Origin: Saccopteryx bilineata
Lineage: Eukaryota; Chordata; Mammalia; Chiroptera; Emballonuridae
Direction: 5' to 3'
NCBI RefSeq assembly: GCF_036850765.1
Contig: NC_089493.1
Location: forward strand, 123,696,239 to 123,760,238
DNA: 64,000 nucleotides
Positions 56,297-64,000 of the stretch are shown piece by piece. Each line of letters starts with the position of its first letter. The stretch's first letter is position 1. The notes under the pieces are model-generated. The model saw only the letters and a list, made by a program, of their open reading frames with translations, did no database searches and was not told where the DNA came from. Position numbers and translations under genes: made by a program.

Positions 56297-59200
56297 TTAG
56301 ATTCTACATATGAATGAGAGTGTATGATATTTGTCTTTCTCTGCTGGCTTATTTTACTTAACATAATAATCTCCAGGTCCATCCATGCCAGCAAAAAAGG
56401 TAAGATTTCCCTCTTTTTAACAGCCATGTAGTATTCCGTTGTCTATCTGTACCACATTTTAATCCACTCATCCACTGATAAACATTTGAGTTGTTTCCAG
56501 ATCTTTAGCTATTGTAAACAATGCTGCAATAAACATGGGGGAGCATATCTTCTTTGAATCAGTGATTTGGCATTCTTGGGATATATTTTTAAAAAGGGAT
56601 AGCTGGGACAAAAGGCAGTTCCATTTTTAATTTTTTGAGGAAACATACTGTTTTCCACAGTGGCTGCACCAGTCTGCATTCCCACCAGCAGTGCAGGAGG
56701 GTTCCCTTTTCTCCACACCCTCACCAACACTTATGTGTTGATTTGTTAATGAGTGCCATCATTCTGACTGGTGGGAGGTGGTACCTCACTGTGGTTTGAA
56801 TTTGCATTTCTCTGATGATTAATGATGTTGAACATTTTTTCATATGTCTATTGGCCATCTGTATGTCCTCTTTGGAGAACTGTCTATTCAGTTCTTTTGC
56901 TCATTTTTAAATTGGATTGTTTACCTTCCTGGTGTTGAGTTTTAGAAATTCTTTATAAATTTTGGTTATAAAGACTTTATCAGATGTACTGGCGAATATG
57001 TTCTCCCATTGTATGGGTTGTCTTTTTATTTTGTTCATGGTGTCCTTTGCTGTGCAAAAGCTTTTTAGTTTGATATAGTCTCAATTTTTTTATCCTGTCC
57101 TTTATTTCAATTACCCATGGAGATAAATTGGCAAAAATATGGTTCCAAGAGATATAGGAGAGTTTCCTGCCTATGTTTTCTTCCAAGATGTTTATGGTTT
57201 CATGATTTACATTTAAGTCTTTTATCCATTTTGAGTTTATTTTTATGAACGGTGTAAGTTGGTGGTCTAGTTTTATTTTTTTGCATGTACCTGTCCAATT
57301 TTCCCAACACCAATTTTCCCAAAGACATTAAAGAGACTGTCTTTACTCCGTTGTATGCTCTCACCTCCTTTGTCAAATATCAATTGACCATAAAGATATA
57401 GGTTTATTTCTGGGTTTTCTATTCTGTTCCATTGATCTGTATGCCTGTTCTTATGCCAGTACCACCCTGTTTTGATTACTATGGCCTTGTAGTATAACTT
57501 GATATAAGGAAGAGTGATATCTCCCATTTTATTCTTCATTTTCAAAATTGCTGAGGCTATTCATGTTCTTTTTTGGTTCCATATAAATTTTTGGAATCTT
57601 TGTTCAATATCTTTGAAGTATACCATTGGTATTTGAATAGAAATTGCATTGACTGTATATATTGCTTTGGGTAATATAGATATTTCAATGATATTTCTTC
57701 TTCCTATCCATGTACACGGTATATGTTTCCATTTGTTTGAATCTTCTTTTACTTTTTTCAATGTCTTATAATTTTCTGAGTACAAGTCTTTTACCTACTT
57801 AAATTTACTCCTAGGTACTTTATTTATTTTGTTGCAATAGTGAAGGGGATTGTTTCATTAATATCTTTCAGTCAGATTATTGTTGGTGTATAAAAATGCC
57901 ACTGATTTCTGAATATTAATTTTATATCCTGCCACTTTGCCAAATTCATTTATCAGGTCTAGTAGTCTTTTGACTGAGACTTTAGGGTTTTCTATATACA
58001 GTATTATGTCTTCTTCAAAAGAAGAGTTTTACTTCTTCTTTTCCAATTTGGATGCCTTTTATTTCTTCTTCTTGTCTGATTGCTGTGGCTAGGACTTCCA
58101 GAACTATGTTGAGTAAGAGTGGTGAAAGGAGGCACCAATGACCTGTTCCTGATCTTAAGGGGATTGCTTTTCATTTATGTCCATTGACATAAATGATCTT
58201 GGTTGTGTGTTTGTCATAGATGACCTTTATTTTGTTGAGGTATGTTCCCTGTATTCCCACTTTGCTGAGAGTTTTGACTATAAATGGGTGCTGGATTTTA
58301 TCAAAGGCTTTTCTGCATTTATTGATATAATTATGTAATATACACCCTTCCTTTTGTTTATGGGGTTTATCAAATTGACTGATTTGCAAATATTGTACAG
58401 CCTTACCTCCCAAAAATAAATCCCACTTGATCATGATATATGACTTTTTTAATAAATTTCTGGATCTGGTTTGCTAATATTTTGCTGAAAATTTTAGCAC
58501 CTATGTATATTCACCAAAGATATTGGCCTATAGTTTTCTTTCCTTGTAGTGTCTTTATCTGGTTTTGAAATGAGGATAATGCTTGCCTATAAAGGAACCT
58601 TAAAAGTCTTCCCTCTGCTTGAATTTTTTGAAATAGCTTGAGAAAGATAGGTGTTAGTTCCTCTTTGATATTTGTAAAATTCGCCTGTGAAACCATCTGG
58701 TCCAGAATTTCTGTTTGTTGAAAGTATTTTGATAACTGTTTCAATTTCATTTGCTTTAATCAGTATCTTTAAGATTTTCTATTCTTTCAGATTAAGTCTT
58801 GGAAGACTGTACATTTCTAAGAAATGTTTTCATTTCGCTTAGGTTGTCCATAGTATTTTCTTACAATCCTTTGTATTTCTGCAGTGTCAATTGTTAACTC
58901 TCCATTTTCATTTCTAATTTTATTTGAGTCCTCTCTCTTTTTTTCTTAGTGAGTCTGATTATAAATTTGTCTATCTTGTTTACCTTTTCAAAGAACCAGC
59001 TGTTGGTTTCATTGATCCTTTACATTTTTTTAGCCTCTATGGCATTTATTTCCCCTCTGATCTTTGTTATCTTATTAATTCTACATCCTCTGGGCTTTAT
59101 TTGTTTTCTTTCTCTAGTTCTTTTAGATGCAAGATTAAGTTGTTTTTTTAAGCTTTTTCTTGCTTCTTACGATATGCCCGTAATGCTATGAACTTCCCTT

Positions 59201-60072
59201 TCTGGACTGCTTTTGCTGTGTCCCATAAATTTTGAGTTGTTTTATGTTCATTTTCATTTGTTTTAAAAAAAATTTATTTCCTTCTTGATCTCATTGTTAA
59301 TCCATTCATTACTTAATAACATGCTATTTATACTCCAAGTGTTTGAATGTTTTTCAGTTTTTCTATTGCAGTTCATTTCTACTTTCATGCCGTAGTGATC
59401 AGAGATGCTTAATATGATTTCATTCTTCTTAAATTTATTGAGACTTGTTTTGTGTCCTAGCATGTGGTCTAACCTAAAGAATGTACCATGAGCACTTTAA
59501 AAGAATGCATATTCTGCTGCTTTGCGGCAAAAGGTTCAGAAGATATGTATTAAATCCAGTTGATCTAGTGTGTCATTTAAGGCTGCTGTTTCTTTGTTAA
59601 TTTTCTGTCTGGAAGATCTATCCATTGGTGTTAGTGGGGTATTAAAATCCCCTACTATTATACTATTGCTTTCAATCTTGCTCTATGTCCATGAAAATCT
59701 GCTTTATATATTTAGGTGCTCCTATATTAGATGCATAAATATTTACAATGGTTATATCCTCTTATTGGTTTGCTCCCTTTATCGTTCTGTAGTGACCTTC
59801 TTTATCTCTTACTATACACTTTGTTTTAAACTTTATTTTGTCAGATATAAGTATTGCTACTTCAGTTTTTTAATTTCCATTTGCATAAAATACTTTTTCC
59901 CATTCCTTCACTTTCAGTCTATGTGTATCTTTGTTTTGAGGTGAGTCTCTTGTAGACAACATATATATGAGTCCTGTTTTTTTAACCATGCAGCTGCCCT
60001 ATGTCTTTGGATTAGATCATTTGATCCATTTACATTTGAGGTTATTATTGATATGTATTTCTGTATTGCCAT
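56297..60072 (-). pseudogene. L1-G ORF2, broken
   Basis: A minus-strand ORF2 whose start is CAT at 60070-60072 (Met-Ala-Ile context, as in L1-E) and whose stop is TTA at 56297-56299. Readable pieces include 59263-59463, with MLGHKTSLNKFKKNE and SDHYGMK of the endonuclease. 58171-58434 shows [10 protein letters not shown] of the reverse transcriptase, and 57273-57545 shows [12 protein letters not shown]. The FADD box region (near 58010) is rearranged. Every domain has stops or shifts, so only dead sequence remains. Many + strand frames across it are antisense artefacts. Confidence 0.85.
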
Positions 60073-60127
60073 TTTATTCTTTAAATCTACAATACTCTTT
60101 TTCTAGATTTTTTTTCTTTTGCTCTTT

Positions 60128-60871
60128 TTATAGTAGGTCCCTTAACTTTTCTTGCAGTACTGGTAGGTTTTAATAAATTCCTTTAGCTTTTTGTTTGTTT
60201 GTTTGTTTTTTCATTTTGGTCTGGGAGGCTTTTTATTTCTCCTTCAATTTTAAATGATAGCCTTGTTGGACAAATAAGTTTTGGTTGTAGGTTCTTGTTT
60301 TGCATCACTTTAAGTATTTTTTTCAATCCCTTCTGGCCTCAAGTGTTTCTGTTGAAATGTTGGATGTCAACCTTATGGAGGAGATAACTGTAAGTAATAA
60401 ACTGCTTTTCTCTTGCAGCTTTTAGTATTTTTTCTTTGTCTCTTAACTTTGGCACTTTAATTATGATGTGTCTTGATGTAGGCTTCCTTGGGTTCCTCTT
60501 TAATGGGATTCTTGTGCTTCTTGAACTTGTGTAATATTTTCCTTCATCAATTTAGAGACGTTTTCAGCTTTGATTTATTCAAACAGGTTTTCTATCCCTT
60601 GTTCATTCTCTTCTCCTCCTGGAGCCCCTATCGTGCGGATGTTGTTTCTTTTCATGTTGTCACAGAGCTCTCTTAGTTTCCTCAGTCTTTATGAGCCTCT
60701 TTTCTCTTTGTTGCTCTGCTTCCATGCTTTCATTTTATCTTGTCCTCTAAATTTCTGACTCAATCCTCTGCTTCAGCCAGCCTGCTGTTGATTCCTTCTA
60801 GTGCAGTCTTCATTTCTGATATTGTATTTTGTCATTTCTGCCTGGTTCTTTATGGTCTCAATGTCCTTTTT
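60128..60871 (-). pseudogene. L1-G ORF1, C-terminal two thirds, interrupted
   Basis: Minus-strand ORF1 with its stop at 60128-60130. It includes the C-terminal domain and the RRM region (the NNIRTIGAPGGEE-type motif near 60625-60660), then coiled-coil sequence to 60871. Several stops are present. Upstream codons continue at 63118 after the composite insertion. ORF1p would be an RNA chaperone, but this copy is not translatable. Confidence 0.78.
60858..60871. repeat. Target-site duplication of the L1-H/ERV composite, left copy
   Basis: TCAATGTCCTTTTT here and TCAATATCCTTTTT at 63118-63131 differ at one base. They bracket both the truncated L1-H and the ERV fragment. Confidence 0.8.
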
Positions 60872-61304
60872 TTATATAAATAATTTTTTATTTTAATGGG
60901 GTGACATCAATAAATCAGGGTACATATATTCAAAGAAAACATGTCAGTTATCTTGTCATTCAATTCTGTTGCATACCCATCAACCAAAGTCAGATTGTCC
61001 TCCGTCACCTTCTATCTAGTTTTCTTTGTGCCCCTCGCCCACCCCCTACCCCCCTCCCTCCTTCCCTCCCCCTGCCCCCCATAACCACCATACTCTTGTC
61101 CATGTCTCTTAGTCTCATTTTTATGTCCCACCAATGTATGGAATCCTGCAGTTCTTGTTTTTTTCTGATTTACTTATTTCTCTCTGTATAATGTTATCAA
61201 GATCCCACCATTTTGTTGTAAGTTATCCGATGTCATCATTTCTTATGGCTGAATAGTATACTATGGTGTATATGAGCCACATCTTCTTTATCCAGTCTTC
61301 TATT
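60872..61304 (-). mobile_element. L1-H, 5'-truncated L1 of the A/B/C/D group
   Basis: On the minus strand this is the last part of ORF2 (around CACATCTTCTTTATCCAGTC), the G-rich 3'UTR tract (complement near 61036-61085) and the tail (T-rich at 60866-60890). The 5' truncation at about 61304 abuts a T run that leads into the ERV-derived sequence. Confidence 0.88.
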
Positions 61305-63117
61305 TTTTTTTTTTACAGTGATTAAAGCCTTTAAGCAAACTCCTGGCCAATACAGAAAGAATGCATTTAAAGAATAGTGTCCTTAACATGTTCACCAAGT
61401 CCAAGTTGGCCCCAACACCATGCCAAGTCCCTGATAAATGCAACCCAACCCTAGTTCAGTCTGTTAGGAGCTGTCCCAAGGAGCAGGAGTCCAGGAAAAG
61501 TCCACATCCAGGAAAAGTCCGCATGGCACTGGAATTGTTGTCAAAATTCTATACTTTGCAGCTCACGTCCAAGTCCCAATGACTGCTGCTTCTAGCTGGT
61601 AATGATTCAGGTAGACTGGAAAAGCCATCTGCAGCATGTGTGGAGATGGAGCTTCTGTTCTCCTCTGCCTGGAGATATGAGACCAGGTTGCTTTTCCCTG
61701 GAGCTCTGCGACTGTGGCTTGATAAGGAGAACGTTGGGATACACTAAGCTGGGTGGCAAAGGTAGATTCATAATAGAAGTTGGCAAAAGGGGGAAAGAGA
61801 GCTCTAAATTAGGATTAGATCCCAGCCTGAAATATGAGTGGGGCATTGAGGTAGGAGGAATAAAGGAAACACTATATATTAAACAAAGCAGCAGAAAATA
61901 GGACTATCAACACCCACAACAGAGATCTTCGAGGGAAGAATAAAAAACCTGACTATTCAGGCAAAACATAGTTAAGTGGCCTTTGTGTAAATGAGATCAG
62001 TTTACCTGCTTCTTGGAAGAAATACCCTAGGCTCGTCCACAGTGTCGTAGATGGGGCCAATGGCCCTGGGCACCTTCAGCCTTCAGTGGCAAACCCCAGC
62101 ATTCTGGGCAAGGTTAGGTCATAAGTGGCTGGAGCAGGGCTGGAAGAGACTGAACCCTCCCTTAGAGGAGTGAGGGAGAAGCCTACCTTCCAGTGTCCCT
62201 GTTTCCTCACAGCAGAGGCATGTAAGTCTGGCAGGCTTTAGCTCAATGACCTTCCTTTCCACTACTGAAGCAGGACTCAGATGGCATCCTATGAGACCCC
62301 TTTGGGGCGTTGGAGCCTTTAAGGGTATATCCTAAAAGCTGGTAGTTCCCCTGGTCTCTATTGGGCTTTTTCTGCCTCTTGGTATCTTAGAAGATCTCGC
62401 TGAGGGGTTTGAGGATCCCCATCTGCCTATATAAATCTTTTCCATATATCTGGGGCTATTTGGAAAAAGACAAAACAGTGTTATTAGCTGGATCAAATAA
62501 AGAAGGTAGTTAGTAGTTTGCAAGAGACAAAGATTTGGCATCTCCTGTTCATCAGCATTCAAAAGAAATTTAAATTTTTTTTAAGTAAAAAGCATGATAT
62601 GGTAGACCCATAGGAGTTCCAGGATATGACTCCCCCTTTTTAAATTTTTTTAAATTGACCTTAAAATATTTGCTGGGTACACTTTAATAATACCTTGACT
62701 TTAAAGATTGTAAGAATTACAAAATACAGTAAATACTTTTGCTCCATATGCAGGAGCATTGTCAGTTTAACCAGTTTAGGAAATCCAATAATAGAACAGT
62801 GCATACAGACAATGAGCTATAACATGCTTAGCAGCCTCTCCTGTTCTGACAGAGGTTACTATAAATCCAAAATATGTATCCACTGTAACGTGGACATAGG
62901 ACTGTTTGCCAAATGAAGGTATATGAGTAACATCCATTTGCCAAAGTTGTCCTGGTATGGGTCCTTGAGAGTTAACTCCAAATGAAGGGGCACATTGTAG
63001 TATAGGACCCCTTGGACAGGATTTCCCAAGCTGCTGTGCTGCTTCCCGAGAAAGTTGAAACTGTTTACACAGGGCTGCAGCATTCTGGTGATGAATAGTA
63101 TGAGACCGAATTGCTCA
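61305..63117 (-). mobile_element. Class II (betaretrovirus-like) ERV fragment, minus strand
   Basis: On the minus strand the segment starts at 63117 with an HHCC zinc-binding remnant of integrase (HH near 63085-63095). The catalytic-core remnants follow: WQMDVTHIP near 62920-62955 and TDNAPAYG near 62750-62775. A C-terminal trace is FLNADEQEMP-like near 62535-62575. The remaining 1.2 kb down to 61305 has no recognised frame and may be env/LTR-derived. It ends, on the minus strand, in about 12 A next to L1-H. This is an old, non-functional copy with multiple frame breaks. Confidence 0.72.
62535..63103 (-). pseudogene. Retroviral integrase remnant
   Basis: Integrase inserts retroviral cDNA into host DNA. 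The N-terminal HHCC region, the first catalytic Asp (in QMDVTH, codon near 62933) and the second Asp (in TDNAP, near 62771) can be read in the sequence, but in more than one frame. At the place expected for the catalytic Glu the codon at 62683-62685 reads Lys. There are internal stops and frameshifts. The similarity is to class II (beta-type) ERVs, judged from motif wording only, so subfamily is not assigned. No protease, reverse transcriptase or gag sequence adjoins it. Confidence 0.7.
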
Positions 63118-64000
63118 TCAATATCCTTTTTGATGCTTGCTATCTCTTTATTTAGGTGCTCATTAAGTCCATCTACTGTTGCGCTAAGATCTTTGAGCAT
63201 CTAAAAATCATTATTTTAAACTCTGGATCTGGCAGTTTGGTTACTTCCATCTCATTCAGCTCTTTTTCTGGGGATTTCTCTTGTTGATTCATTTGGGTTG
63301 CATTTCTCTGTCTGCCTATTTTGTCTGTGTATTAGGTAGCACTATCTAACTTTGAAATTTTGGGGGTCTTTATGAGAAGATGGGTTTGGTGGTACTGACC
63401 TCCAGGCCAGCTGTTTTCCTTGTTCTAGGAATGCTTCTTGAGAGTACTATTTTCCCTTCTATTGTATGTGAGTATTGAAAACAGTTGGTTCTTACATGAG
63501 TACTGTTATCCCTTCAGACTAGCTGGCTCTAAACGTCAACCTTGATCAGGTGTATTACACACTGTGCAATGTCTGTCCTATTGGGTGTATTTATTCTCCA
63601 CAGTATATGTTGCTTGCTAGACTCTAACCTTTGGGCATGCTGCTCATGTAGCTAGCTGAGTCTAGGGTTGGTGCTCTCTGCCATCCACTACCAGTTGTGT
63701 TGATTCTATTTCTTCTTGGGTGGCATCAGCTTTTATTTGTAACCCACTATGGGATACCTGTCTGCAGCTACTGTACTTTTCACTGTTTGTGTCTGTTTTC
63801 TATGCCTGGGTAGTGTGGGAGAGGCCAACCTTTATATAACAGTCAGCTTCCTCCTGCTTAGAGATGACATCAGCTTCGTAAAGGCCCCAAGCTCTGGAAG
63901 GTATGTCTCCACTTTTCAGCTGCTCCTCCTCCTCTTGCAGCTGCCTGGTCTTCCCACAGAGTCTTCTGCAGTAAAACTGTATTGTGGGCTCATACTGGCC
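63118..64000 (-). mobile_element. L1-G, 5' part (ORF1 N-terminus and 5'UTR)
   Basis: It resumes L1-G after the composite. The minus strand gives ORF1 coiled-coil start sequence (HLNKEIASIKKD near 63125-63160) and an N-terminal region aligned to L1-E near 14965-15120. From about 63320 5'UTR sequence reaches the window edge. The 5'UTR is not similar to those of A/B/C or D. ORF1 start codon context is degraded. Confidence 0.8.

Larger units (their letters stand above)
55995..60871 (-). mobile_element. L1-G, older L1, 3' part (3'UTR, ORF2, most of ORF1)
   Basis: A minus-strand L1 of the L1-E/L1-J group. The tail is near 55995-56030, ORF2 occupies 56297-60072 and ORF1 starts leftward at 60128. 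ORF1 is cut at 60871 by a composite insertion and resumes at 63118. Confidence 0.88.

Noticed and set aside
61602..61901. 99-codon + strand frame as a possible host gene
   Set aside because: It lies antisense within the ERV-derived part of the composite and shows no recognisable motif.

Overview
The window is mammalian nuclear DNA, most likely from a bat of the horseshoe/leaf-nosed (rhinolophoid) group. The basis is repeat content. Six SINE copies carry a tRNA-like head, a CT-rich body and an end reading TTCCAGCTTCAGAAAAATAC, which I recognise as the Rhin-1 type described from Rhinolophidae and Hipposideridae. Others are VES-like bat SINEs. The name calls are from memory and were not checked against a library. 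I see no host protein-coding gene: every substantial open frame belongs to a retroelement.

Positions 1-41222 are a stack of L1 (LINE-1) elements inserted into one another, all on the + strand. L1-A (1-3828 and 11690-14896) is split by a 7.85 kb full-length copy, L1-B (3829-11673), between 16-bp target-site duplications (TSDs). An older L1-E (14897-20796) follows and abuts the still older L1-F (20797-22170 and 37921-41222). L1-F is split by L1-D (22171-28104 and 35964-37920), which is itself split inside ORF2 by the full-length L1-C (28105-35963). L1-B and L1-C share a roughly 2.4 kb 5'UTR with tandem promoter monomers of about 243 bp. L1-D has the same coding body and the same second half of the 5'UTR, but an unrelated GC-rich first kilobase. 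A 40-nt copy of the 5' end of 5S rRNA sits inside the 5'UTR of L1-B with a perfect 17-bp TSD. All ORF1 and ORF2 frames carry at least one lesion, but L1-C is close to intact.

Positions 41223-55990 are a mosaic of older, smaller pieces: LTR fragments, two hAT-type DNA transposons with perfect 8-bp TSDs, two Tigger-like elements, several truncated L1s, MIR and L2 relics, a GATA microsatellite, and about 4 kb of sequence I cannot assign. From 55995 to the end lies a minus-strand older L1 (L1-G). Its ORF1 is interrupted by a composite of a truncated L1 (60872-61304) and a class II endogenous-retrovirus fragment with integrase remnants (61305-63117). One near-perfect 14-bp TSD flanks the whole composite.

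By my boundary estimates about four fifths of the window is L1. The elements work only in relation to each other: L1 ORF1/ORF2 machinery explains the L1, SINE and 5S insertions, while the hAT, Tigger and LTR pieces came by their own routes. The nesting gives a relative clock: F before D before C, and A before B.
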